Below are positions 34,717-42,326 of a stretch of 64,000 bases of DNA, piece after piece. Source of the DNA: Flavobacterium sp. ACAM 123 (GTDB lineage Bacteria; Bacteroidota; Bacteroidia; Flavobacteriales; Flavobacteriaceae); assembly GCF_000264055.1 (NCBI RefSeq), contig NZ_AJXL01000004.1, forward strand, positions 1 through 64,000, in the 5' to 3' direction. Each line of letters starts with the position of its first letter. Within the stretch, counting starts at the first letter, position 1. A program made the position numbers and the translations under genes. The notes below the pieces were generated by a model. The model searched no databases. It was not told the origin of the DNA and saw only the letters and a program-made list of their open reading frames with translations.

Positions 34717-34724
34717 TACCTTCG
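34717..34724 (+). promoter_or_regulatory. Putative -7 element upstream of coaX
   Basis: TACCTTCG differs from TAnnTTTG at one base and lies 19 bp before the coaX ATG. No TTG is found at the -33 position, so the call is tentative. Confidence 0.3.
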
Positions 34725-34743
34725 CAAAATCAAAATTCAAATT

Positions 34744-35577
34744 ATGATTTTAACAGTTGATGTGGGAAACACAAGAATTAAAGCTTCTGTTTTTGAGGGG
34801 GATATCCTCTTGCGGCATTTTGTTTTTGTGAAAGAAGAGCTCCAAAAAAACATTAAAAATATTTTAAAAATTTTTACAAATACTGCATATTTGGTTGTTG
34901 CATCGGTTGGAAATATCGAAAAAGAGTCTTTTTTGGAGTTTGAAAAAGAGGTGGTAGTTCATTTTGTTTCTCATAATGACTCCTTTCCTTTCGTTAATGG
35001 TTATGAAACGCCACAAACTTTGGGAATTGACAGGATGGTTCTAGCTGCTGGGGCAACTTTACGGTTTCCAGGGCAGAATCGATTAGTCATCGATGCAGGA
35101 ACTTGTGTCACATTTGATTTTATAAATGAGAGAGACGAATATCTTGGAGGCGCGATTGCACCCGGATTACAATTGCGGTATAAATCATTACATGACTTTA
35201 CTGCTAAGTTGCCATTGTTGTCCTTGGAGAGTCCCAAAGAGGTAGTTGGTAAATCGACCAAGGAATCAATTCATTCCGGAGTTGTAAATGGGTTAGCCTA
35301 TGAGATTGATGGTTTCATTGATGAGTATCGGACTATTTATTCAAATTTTATAATAATTTTAACGGGTGGAGATACAGAATTTTTGGCTAAACGATTAAAA
35401 AATACCATATTTGCCAATTCAAATTTTCTTTTAGAAAGTCTGAATCAAACATTTCAATATAAAATCAAAAATGAATTAAAAAATTGTAGTAAGCGCTTGT
35501 TTGCTTTTGTCATTAGTTTCCTTTGCTCAAGAAGGGACTGCGTCACCTTATTCTTATTATGGAATAGGAGACATTAG
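34744..35577 (+). CDS. coaX: Type III pantothenate kinase, with unusual C-terminal extension
   Basis: Phosphorylates pantothenate, the first step of coenzyme A synthesis. Type III kinase motifs are present: TVDVGNTRIKASVF (phosphate loop), QTLGIDRMVLAAGA, VIDAGTCVTFDF, the GGAIAPGLQLRYKSLHDFTAKLP region, and ILTGGD. The protein is 277 residues, about 33 more than usual (about 240-250). The extra part (from residue 245) lies over the signal-peptide region of the next gene read in another frame, so it is not a real domain. A single T-to-A change at 35477 would create a TAA stop after residue 244 and also open the next gene, so a base error or point mutation is likely. Confidence 0.92.
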   Translation: MILTVDVGNTRIKASVFEGDILLRHFVFVKEELQKNIKNILKIFTNTAYLVVASVGNIEKESFLEFEKEVVVHFVSHNDSFPFVNGYETPQTLGIDRMVLAAGATLRFPGQNRLVIDAGTCVTFDFINERDEYLGGAIAPGLQLRYKSLHDFTAKLPLLSLESPKEVVGKSTKESIHSGVVNGLAYEIDGFIDEYRTIYSNFIIILTGGDTEFLAKRLKNTIFANSNFLLESLNQTFQYKIKNELKNCSKRLFAFVISFLCSRRDCVTLFLLWNRRH

Positions 35578-36721
35578 ATTTAAAGGAACAGTTGAAAATC
35601 GTTCTATGGCAGGAGTAGCTGTAGAGCAAGATAGTATTCATATCAACTTACAAAATCCTGCAAGTTTTGCTAATCTAAAGATGACCACATTTGCTCTTGG
35701 AGGAACTTATAATACGACTACATTTAAATCAGGTACTGAAAGCGAAAATGCAAGAAGAACAACGTTAGATTACCTTGCGGTTGGGTTACCTTTTGGTAAA
35801 ATAGGAGTGGGATTTGGATTAATTCCTTATTCTTCTGTAGGATATAAAATAGAATCAATTTCGGCAGATGTCAATACAAATAACAGACGCTACAATGGTT
35901 CAGGAGGATTGAATAAAGCCTTTCTTGGCCTTGGGTATAAAATAAATCCTAATTTTAGTATCGGGGCTGATGCGCAGTATAATTTTGGGAAAATTGAAAC
36001 GAATAGTTTAGAGTTCATCACAGATATTCCTGTTGGTACTCGCGAGAGTAATACGGCTAATTTGTCAGGAGTCAACTTTGATATTGGAGCGATGTACAAG
36101 GCGAAGCTAAACAGTAAACTAAATGTCTATAGCAGCGTTAATTATGCATTTGATAATACTTTGACATCTCAAAACACAAGGAATATAGCGACTGTCGCTT
36201 ATAATTTAGGATTTGATTTAGCGGTTGTAGATGTTCTGGGAGAGCAAAGGAATAGTGTTAATTTGAAGTTTCCTGGTAAATTGACAGTAAGCGCAGGTAT
36301 TGGGGAATCAAAAAAGTGGTTGATTGGTGGAAAAATAGCCTATCAAAAATCTTCAGGCCAAGCGAATACTTATAATGATTTCAGTAATGTAGGTTATGGT
36401 AAGTACGGAAATGTGAGTTTAGGAGGGTATTATATTCCAGAATACAATTCTTTTTCAAATTATTTGAAAAGAATCGTTTATCGAGGAGGTTTGAAATATG
36501 AAAAAACGGGTCTTGTTATTAATGGGGAATCTATAAATGATGTGGGACTAACATTAGGATTTGGATTGCCAATATCGGGGACTCTTTCAAATGTAAATAT
36601 TGGATTAGAATTGGGGAAAAGAGGAACGACATCGTCCAACCTAGTTCAGGAAAACTACGCGAATATTAGTATAGGGTTTTCACTAAATGACAAGTGGTTC
36701 GTACAAAGGAAATTCCAATAA
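35501..36721 (+). CDS. FadL/OMPP1-like outer-membrane beta-barrel protein (5' end disturbed)
   Basis: Predicted outer-membrane protein of at least 406 residues. It starts with GTASPYSYYGIGDIRFKGT, then NPASFANL and many glycine-aromatic beta-strands, as in the OMPP1/FadL-like proteins of flavobacteria. The open frame from TTG 35501 gives only part of a signal peptide. Reading back gives KIVVSACLLLSLVSFAQ, a complete one, with an ATG at 35471 (ATG AAT TAA AAA ATT), but codon 3 is TAA. A single base change at 35477 would remove this stop. Its end overlaps nothing essential, and lptC begins at 36762, 41 bp later. Confidence 0.75.
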   Translation: MLLSLVSFAQEGTASPYSYYGIGDIRFKGTVENRSMAGVAVEQDSIHINLQNPASFANLKMTTFALGGTYNTTTFKSGTESENARRTTLDYLAVGLPFGKIGVGFGLIPYSSVGYKIESISADVNTNNRRYNGSGGLNKAFLGLGYKINPNFSIGADAQYNFGKIETNSLEFITDIPVGTRESNTANLSGVNFDIGAMYKAKLNSKLNVYSSVNYAFDNTLTSQNTRNIATVAYNLGFDLAVVDVLGEQRNSVNLKFPGKLTVSAGIGESKKWLIGGKIAYQKSSGQANTYNDFSNVGYGKYGNVSLGGYYIPEYNSFSNYLKRIVYRGGLKYEKTGLVINGESINDVGLTLGFGLPISGTLSNVNIGLELGKRGTTSSNLVQENYANISIGFSLNDKWFVQRKFQ

Positions 36722-36761
36722 TAAACTTTCACAATACATTTCAATTTGCCAATATGGACGT

Positions 36762-37316
36762 ATGAATTTACTTAAAAGACATAAAATACTTAACCTAGTC
36801 ACAGTTTTTGCTGTGACTCTGTTTTTTGGGTGTGAAAGTAATTTTAAAGAAGTTCAAAAAATCAATGTCACGGAATTTACACCAAGCGGCGATGCGGATA
36901 ATGTGGACTTAAAATACACTGATTCGGGGTTTATAAAAGTGGTTTTACTTAGTCCTAAAATGTTAGACTTTTCTACAATTGATTTTCCTTTTACGGAATT
37001 TCCCAAGGGAATAGATGTCACTTTGTATGATAACAAAGGTAAGAAGACGCGCGTGACTTCAAATTATGCGATCTCTTATAAAGTTACTGGTATAATTGAT
37101 TTGCAGGGAAAAGTAAAGATTGTTTCTGAAAAAGGTCAAATGCTCGAGACGGAGCAAATGTACTACGATCAAAAAAATGAGTGGTTTTTTACTGAAAAAA
37201 GGTTTAAATTTACAGATGAAAAAGGATCTTCAAATGGACAAGGAATAGATTTTAGTAAAGATTTTAAGATTATCAATTCACAAAGATTAACTGGCGAATT
37301 TGATTCGGCAGAATAA
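36762..37316 (+). CDS. lptC: LptC-like LPS export lipoprotein
   Basis: Periplasmic part of the LPS export bridge (LptBFGC-A-DE). From the ATG at 36762 it has 184 residues, close to the family. A lipobox (LFFGC, Cys24) gives membrane anchoring by lipid rather than by the single helix of E. coli LptC, as seen in Bacteroidota. LptC/OstA-type beta-jellyroll features follow: VLLSPKMLDFSTIDFPFTEFPKG, VTLYDNKGKKTRVTSNYA and the end GQGIDFSKDFK. The open frame extends 25 codons upstream into the previous gene, without a signal peptide, so the later ATG is chosen. Confidence 0.85.
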   Translation: MNLLKRHKILNLVTVFAVTLFFGCESNFKEVQKINVTEFTPSGDADNVDLKYTDSGFIKVVLLSPKMLDFSTIDFPFTEFPKGIDVTLYDNKGKKTRVTSNYAISYKVTGIIDLQGKVKIVSEKGQMLETEQMYYDQKNEWFFTEKRFKFTDEKGSSNGQGIDFSKDFKIINSQRLTGEFDSAE

Positions 37317-37333
37317 ATATCAAATATTATATT

Positions 37334-37528
37334 ATGGGTTACTTAAAATACACGCCTTACATTTACCTTATTTTTGCTTTATATTTCATTTATGAGGCAA
37401 TTGTAAAATGGAATGATCCAGATGCTACACCTTGGTTGAGTGTAATGATAGCCGGACTGGCGATTTTTATGTTTTTCTTCAGGAGAAAGTATGCGAAGAA
37501 GATGCAAGACCGTAATAATCAATCCTAA
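37334..37528 (+). CDS. Small two-helix membrane protein
   Basis: A 64-residue protein with two hydrophobic segments (about 7-22 and 35-51) and a basic tail (RRKYAKKMQDR). It lies 17 bp after lptC and 3 bp before the CNNM/CorC-type gene, clearly in one operon. I do not recognise a named family; small proteins of this kind recur at this place in flavobacterial genomes. Confidence 0.75.
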   Translation: MGYLKYTPYIYLIFALYFIYEAIVKWNDPDATPWLSVMIAGLAIFMFFFRRKYAKKMQDRNNQS

Positions 37529-37531
37529 TCT

Positions 37532-38791
37532 ATGGAAATTGGTGTTATTATATTATGTCTAATACTAAGTGCCTTTTTTTCTGGGATGGAAATTGCATTC
37601 ATTTCTTCGAATAAAATTTATCTGGAAATAGAGAAGAAACAAGATAATTTTCTTTCGAAAATCCTCACTAAACTTACTGAAAAACCATCAAAATTCATTG
37701 CTGCTATGCTTATTGGGAACAATATTGCGTTAGTGGTTTATGGTTTCTTTATGGGTGATTTGTTGGTGAATAAGATTGATTCTCTAGGGTATCATTTTTC
37801 TGATTTATTGAATTTGCTCATTCAGACGGTACTTTCTACTCTCATTGTTCTGATAACAGCGGAATTTTTACCAAAAGTTTTTTTTCAAATTTATGCCAAT
37901 GTGCTAGTTAAATTTTTCGCGCTTCCAGCATATGTTTTTTATGTGCTGGTTTATTTTATTTCCTCGTTCTTAATCTGGGTTTCTGATTTTGTACTGAAAA
38001 AATTCTTCAGAACCGATGGGGACCAGATACAGCTTTATTTTAGTAAAGTGGAGCTTGGGAACTACATTACGGAGCAAATGAGTAGCGTGGAAGATGATGA
38101 TGAGGTGGATTCAGAAATACAAATGTTCCAGAATGCCTTAGAGTTTTCAGGGGTTAAGGCCAGAGATATAATGAGTCCCAGGACGGAACTGATAGCCATT
38201 GATTTATTTGACTCTATAGCCGAACTTAAAGAATTGTTCATAGAAACGGGGTACTCTAAGGTAGTGGTGTATCAAAATTCATTAGATGATATTATAGGTT
38301 ACGTACATTCCTTTGATTTGTTTAAGAAACCAAAAAGCATTAAAGCGGTAGTTATTCCTGTGGAATTTGTTCCAGAAACAATTTATATCAAAGACGTTAT
38401 GAATTTGCTTACTAAAAAGCGAAAAAGTGTAGCTGTGGTGCTGGATGAATATGGCGGGACGTCTGGTATCATTACTATTGAAGATATTGTGGAAGAGCTT
38501 TTTGGAGAGATTGAAGACGAACACGATTCAGATGAGGAACTTATTGAAAAGGAACTGGGGGATGATACGTATCTTTTTTCGGCTCGATTTGATGTGGAAT
38601 ATCTGAATCAAGCCTACAAGCTCAATATACCTGAAAGCGATTCTTATGGGACCTTGGGCGGTTTTATAGTTGATTTTACGAACGATATACCGTTAAAAGG
38701 GGAGGTGATTACCATTGGTATGTATCATTTTGTAATAGAAGAGGCAACAAATAAGAAAATTGAATTAGTTAAATTAACCGTAAAAGAGTGA
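37532..38791 (+). CDS. CNNM/CorC-type transporter-associated protein (DUF21-CBS-CorC_HlyC)
   Basis: Integral membrane protein of 419 residues with a DUF21 domain (about 1-185, four hydrophobic segments, starting with FFSGMEIAFIS), a CBS pair (about 205-330, including RDIMSPRTELIAID and the end VVLDEYGGTSGIITIEDIVEELFGEI) and a CorC_HlyC domain (about 345-419). The family is linked to Mg2+/Co2+ transport or tolerance and was once called haemolysin. It lies 3 bp after the small membrane gene. The exact ion is not predictable from sequence. Confidence 0.88.
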   Translation: MEIGVIILCLILSAFFSGMEIAFISSNKIYLEIEKKQDNFLSKILTKLTEKPSKFIAAMLIGNNIALVVYGFFMGDLLVNKIDSLGYHFSDLLNLLIQTVLSTLIVLITAEFLPKVFFQIYANVLVKFFALPAYVFYVLVYFISSFLIWVSDFVLKKFFRTDGDQIQLYFSKVELGNYITEQMSSVEDDDEVDSEIQMFQNALEFSGVKARDIMSPRTELIAIDLFDSIAELKELFIETGYSKVVVYQNSLDDIIGYVHSFDLFKKPKSIKAVVIPVEFVPETIYIKDVMNLLTKKRKSVAVVLDEYGGTSGIITIEDIVEELFGEIEDEHDSDEELIEKELGDDTYLFSARFDVEYLNQAYKLNIPESDSYGTLGGFIVDFTNDIPLKGEVITIGMYHFVIEEATNKKIELVKLTVKE

Positions 38792-38899
38792 TTTATTTCG
38801 TAAAAATATTTTTTTTGTTAAAATAAAACGGTACGATTATAATTATTAAGTAGATAATTGTATTTTCGCAAACTGAATGTAAAATTAACAACAATAAAA

Positions 38900-40996
38900 A
38901 TGGCAGTTTTATCAAATATTAGACAACGTTCCGCTTTAATGATTGCGGTAATCGCATTTGCACTATTTGCATTTATCATCGGCGATTTATTCAACAGTGG
39001 TGGCTTTAGCAGTACATCAAAAGATGTGGGAAGCATCGATGGAAAAGATATTTCATTTGAAGATTTCAGAATCAAAGTAAGCAATGTTGAAAAAAGTCAG
39101 CAAGGAATCACTTCTACAGCTGCGGCAAACAGAGTTTGGGATCAAGAAGTTTCTGTAGCTTTGTTAACTTCTGAATTTGATAAATTAGGTTTAAGAGTAG
39201 GAGAGAAGCATTTATTGGCAGTGTTACAGGCAGATCCTAATATTGGCAAAAATCCAATGTTCTTGAATGCTGCGGGTATGTTTGATATTGCAAAATTCAA
39301 AGAATACTTTAAGGCAAATCCGGCGCAAGCACAATTCCTAAAAGACAGAGAAGTGGATGCGGAGCTTAATGCTAAATATCAAATATACAACACTTTGATA
39401 AAATCAGGTGTTTATACGACGCAGAGTGAAGGTAAGTTGAAATATGAAATGGAAGCCAATAAAGTAAATTTTGCTTATGTTGCCGGTTTATATTCCACTA
39501 TTAAGGACAGTGATGTAAAAGTAACTGATGCTGAGATAATGGATTACATGAAGAAAAATGAAAAGAAATTTAAAGCAGATGAAACTCGCGAAGTGGAATA
39601 TGTTTTAATTGCAGATGAAGCTTCAAAAGAAGACGAGGCTGGAGTCAAAGAAAGAATAAGTGGATTATTAGGGGGAAGCGTAGTTTACAATCAGGAAACT
39701 GGTAAAAATGATACTTTGGCAGGATTCAGAAGTGCTAAAAACACGATTGAATTTGTAAATAGAAATTCAGATGTTCCTTACGATTCAACTTATATCGCTA
39801 AGAAAGATTTGCCTGCTGTTGATGCGGATCAATTATTTAATCTTGCTCCGGGAGAAGTTTATGGACCATACGTTTTTGGAAGCTACTATGCTGTTTCAAA
39901 ATCGATGGGTAAAAAATTAGGGGTGAATGCAAAAGCAAGTCATATCTTAATCAGTTATGAAGGAACACAAGTTCCAAATAAAAAAGAACAAAGAACTAAA
40001 GAAGAAGCGAAAGCAAAAGCGGAGATTTTATTAGCTCAGGTAAAAGCAAATCCTGATAGTTTCATGATGTTGGCTTTTTCTAATTCGGATGATTCATCTG
40101 CTCAACAAGGTGGAGATTTAGGTTATTTCAGCCAAAATCAAATGGTAAAACCATTTAACGATTTTGTTTTTAATAACAGTATTGGTGCAATTGGTTTAGT
40201 GGAAACTCCTTTTGGATTCCACATTATTAAAGTTGCTGATAAGCAAGATGGTATTCGTTTGGCAACTGTAGCGTTAAAGTTAGAAGCTTCAGAATCAACG
40301 TCAGACAAAGCGTTTACAAAAGCCACTAAATTTGAAATGGATGCAACCGAAAAAGATTTCAGTGCCGTCGCAAAAGAGATGGGTCTTACAGTTGTTCCTG
40401 AAGTTAGTGTTAAAGCGATGGATGAAAATTTTGGACCGTTAGGGACTCAAAGATCTATTGTAAGATGGGCTTTTGAAGATGATTCTGAGGTTGGTACAAT
40501 AAAGAGATTTGAAGTAGCTAATGTAGGTCATGTTATTGCAAGAGTTAAAGTTATTGATGATTCTGGTTTAGTAGCTTTAACGCAAGCTAAACCCTATGTG
40601 GAGCCAATTCTTAAAAACAAGAAAAAAGCGGAATTAATCAAAGCTAAAATGGCAGGGGATTCTATGGAAGCAGTTGCTAAAGCAGTAGGTTCCACTGTCC
40701 TGCAAGCAACGGATGTGACTATGGAGAACCCAACGTTAACTGGTGTTGGATTAGAGCCAAAAGTTGTTGGAAATGCATTCGCTTTGGGAGCAAATAAAAT
40801 GTCTGCACCAATAGAAGGGAATACTGGAGTATATGTTGTGAAAAACGGAAACACATTGAAAGCACCGGCTTTAAAAGATTTTTCTCCTTATGTAGCTAAA
40901 GTTAAAGCACAGTCTGCTGGAGATGTAAACAGAGTTTTGCCAGCGCTAAAAGATAAGGCAACAATTGAAGACAATAGAAAACAATTTAATTACTAG
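38900..40996 (+). CDS. PpiD-type peptidyl-prolyl isomerase / periplasmic foldase
   Basis: Membrane-anchored chaperone for secreted and outer-membrane proteins. From ATG 38900 it has 698 residues: an N-terminal membrane anchor (about 14-34, IAVIAFALFAFIIGDLF), a SurA/PpiD N-terminal helical domain (about 45-220), a parvulin domain (about 345-455, KASHILISYEG ... GDLGYFSQNQMVKPFNDFVF ... TPFGFHIIKV) and a C-terminal second-parvulin-like region. The frame is open 14 codons further upstream from a TTG, but MAVLSNIRQRSALMIAV is the family-like start. A terminator follows at 41024. Confidence 0.92.
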   Translation: MAVLSNIRQRSALMIAVIAFALFAFIIGDLFNSGGFSSTSKDVGSIDGKDISFEDFRIKVSNVEKSQQGITSTAAANRVWDQEVSVALLTSEFDKLGLRVGEKHLLAVLQADPNIGKNPMFLNAAGMFDIAKFKEYFKANPAQAQFLKDREVDAELNAKYQIYNTLIKSGVYTTQSEGKLKYEMEANKVNFAYVAGLYSTIKDSDVKVTDAEIMDYMKKNEKKFKADETREVEYVLIADEASKEDEAGVKERISGLLGGSVVYNQETGKNDTLAGFRSAKNTIEFVNRNSDVPYDSTYIAKKDLPAVDADQLFNLAPGEVYGPYVFGSYYAVSKSMGKKLGVNAKASHILISYEGTQVPNKKEQRTKEEAKAKAEILLAQVKANPDSFMMLAFSNSDDSSAQQGGDLGYFSQNQMVKPFNDFVFNNSIGAIGLVETPFGFHIIKVADKQDGIRLATVALKLEASESTSDKAFTKATKFEMDATEKDFSAVAKEMGLTVVPEVSVKAMDENFGPLGTQRSIVRWAFEDDSEVGTIKRFEVANVGHVIARVKVIDDSGLVALTQAKPYVEPILKNKKKAELIKAKMAGDSMEAVAKAVGSTVLQATDVTMENPTLTGVGLEPKVVGNAFALGANKMSAPIEGNTGVYVVKNGNTLKAPALKDFSPYVAKVKAQSAGDVNRVLPALKDKATIEDNRKQFNY

Positions 40997-41023
40997 TTTA
41001 TTTTAAGTAATTATTAATTTCAT

Positions 41024-41054
41024 AAAAAACCCGATACATCGTATCGGGTTTTTT
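41024..41054. terminator. Bidirectional terminator after the PpiD gene
   Basis: A 14-bp perfect stem, AAAAAACCCGATAC (41024-41037) and GTATCGGGTTTTTT (41041-41054), has a 3-nt loop. The A-run on one arm and T-run on the other let it work on both strands. It starts 27 nt after the stop. Confidence 0.85.
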
Positions 41055-41212
41055 ATTTTAAATTGGGTTGCTTTTGGACATCATAAGAGACCGTTGTTGA
41101 TTGTTAATAAGTTATGCCAATCATAATATTTTATAGTCCAATTTAGTTTGTTAACAAGCAGTTGTACTATTTGAGACGCGTTCAGATAGACGAACGTAGT
41201 GTCGTGGTTTGT

Positions 41213-41270
41213 TAAGAGACAACGTAGACCATCTATAACATGAGTTATAAATGGTCTACGTTGTCTCTTA
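41213..41270. repeat. 27-bp near-perfect inverted repeat (long hairpin)
   Basis: Arms 41213-41239 and 41244-41270 pair over 27 bp with one mismatch (a G-U pair on one strand) around a 4-base ATGA loop. No T-run follows on either strand, so it is not a standard terminator. It lies between the convergent PpiD and GYDIA-kinase genes, 23 nt past the latter's stop. Confidence 0.8.
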
Positions 41271-41293
41271 GAATAGTAACGATGACAGAGCGA

Positions 41294-42211
41294 TTAACTT
41301 AATATCATTTCATCATAAGGGATAATAGTCTCGAAACCATTTTCTTTAAAATAGGCTGTAGGATCTGACTCAGAGAGAACCATCACAAAATCACCACCCC
41401 AGGCGCCTAAGCTTTTTACTTGACTTTTAAAATCAGAAAACAACAGCTCTTTAACCGTAGTTATTTCTAAAATAGTGCTCATTTTGTACTCGTGCTTTTC
41501 TATTGCTTGCGCAAAAGCGGGAAGGCTGTTAGCGTTTAGAACTTCAAGTGTTATTTTGTTGATTGCATCAATACTTTTATTTAAATTCTTGGTTTTGTTA
41601 TTTTGGTATGTAGCAATGGCAGTTTTGCTACTTTGTTTTTTATTAAGATAAACAAAGTAAATATGCTGCGAGAAGGCCGGTTTGAACGTTACTTTCTGTA
41701 CAATAGGTTTTCCTTTTTCAAGATGGTAAAGAACAGGGCAGTTGTTTTGGGCGCAGGCAATATCATAACCGCTGCCGCCAAAGCTATTATTAAGAAGTGT
41801 GAAAGCATCAATTTGCAGCCATTGTGCAATGTTGTTTATTAAGGTGGAAGAAGTTCCGAGTCCCCATTTTTTAGGAAAATTCAGATGGGTAGTAACGGTA
41901 TATCCTGTTTCTTCTGATATAAAGTCAGAATTTAAAAGAAATGCTTCATGAAGAATGGACAGTAAAGTAGTCTTGATAGTTTCGGGTTCTACTACTACTG
42001 GACTCTTGATTTCTGAAAACATAATGCAGTCTTCAAACCAGATTTGGCCGTCAGCATCAAAGCTTTTCCAGTGGATGCTATGATTAGCGTTTTTTTCGAC
42101 AATTAAGTCCTGTCCAAATTTAGTAGGTAATGCAAAGGCTGTCGCTCCGTCCAAAACCAGGTATTCTGCGGTAATCAAAAGTTTCCCGTTACTGTAAAAT
42201 CTTTCTTTCAT
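41294..42211 (-). CDS. GYDIA-family GHMP kinase (mevalonate pathway)
   Basis: A 305-residue GHMP-superfamily kinase, probably acting on mevalonate or phosphomevalonate. It has the N-terminal strand MKERFYSNGKLLITAEYLVLDGA, the GHMP ATP loop as KKWGLGTSST, the GYDIACAQ motif that names the Bacteroidota GYDIA family, and a C-terminal GAWGGDFVMVL. It lies 115 bp after the HMG-CoA reductase gene on the same strand, separated by a palindromic element. Which phosphorylation step it performs is not settled by sequence alone. Confidence 0.85.
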   Translation of the reverse strand: MKERFYSNGKLLITAEYLVLDGATAFALPTKFGQDLIVEKNANHSIHWKSFDADGQIWFEDCIMFSEIKSPVVVEPETIKTTLLSILHEAFLLNSDFISEETGYTVTTHLNFPKKWGLGTSSTLINNIAQWLQIDAFTLLNNSFGGSGYDIACAQNNCPVLYHLEKGKPIVQKVTFKPAFSQHIYFVYLNKKQSSKTAIATYQNNKTKNLNKSIDAINKITLEVLNANSLPAFAQAIEKHEYKMSTILEITTVKELLFSDFKSQVKSLGAWGGDFVMVLSESDPTAYFKENGFETIIPYDEMILS

Positions 42212-42244
42212 TTATGCTGAATTTATGGCAGTATTCCTTTTTGT

Positions 42245-42317
42245 AACCCCGATAGAAGCGGTATCCTTTACTTGATTGCTTTAATCAAGTAAAGATGGAG
42301 CGTATAGCGGGATTAGC
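42245..42317. repeat. REP-like palindromic element between HMG-CoA reductase and the GHMP kinase
   Basis: The element starts AACCCCGATAGAAGCGG, has a perfect 12-bp stem (CTTTACTTGATT at 42266-42277, AATCAAGTAAAG at 42283-42294) around a 5-base loop, and ends AGCGTATAGCGGGATTAGC, so the outer parts (CCCGATAG / TATAGCGGG) are also roughly complementary. I recall similar CCCGATAGAAGCGG...GCGGATAGCGGG elements repeated in Flavobacterium intergenic regions; this is from memory. It lies 10 bp past the HMG-CoA reductase stop and may end or stabilise its mRNA. Confidence 0.6.
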
Positions 42318-42326
42318 TTTTAATTA

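Noticed and set aside
41213-41270. Standard rho-independent terminator
   Set aside because: No T-run on either strand and the stem is much longer than usual; a proper terminator already lies at 41024-41054.
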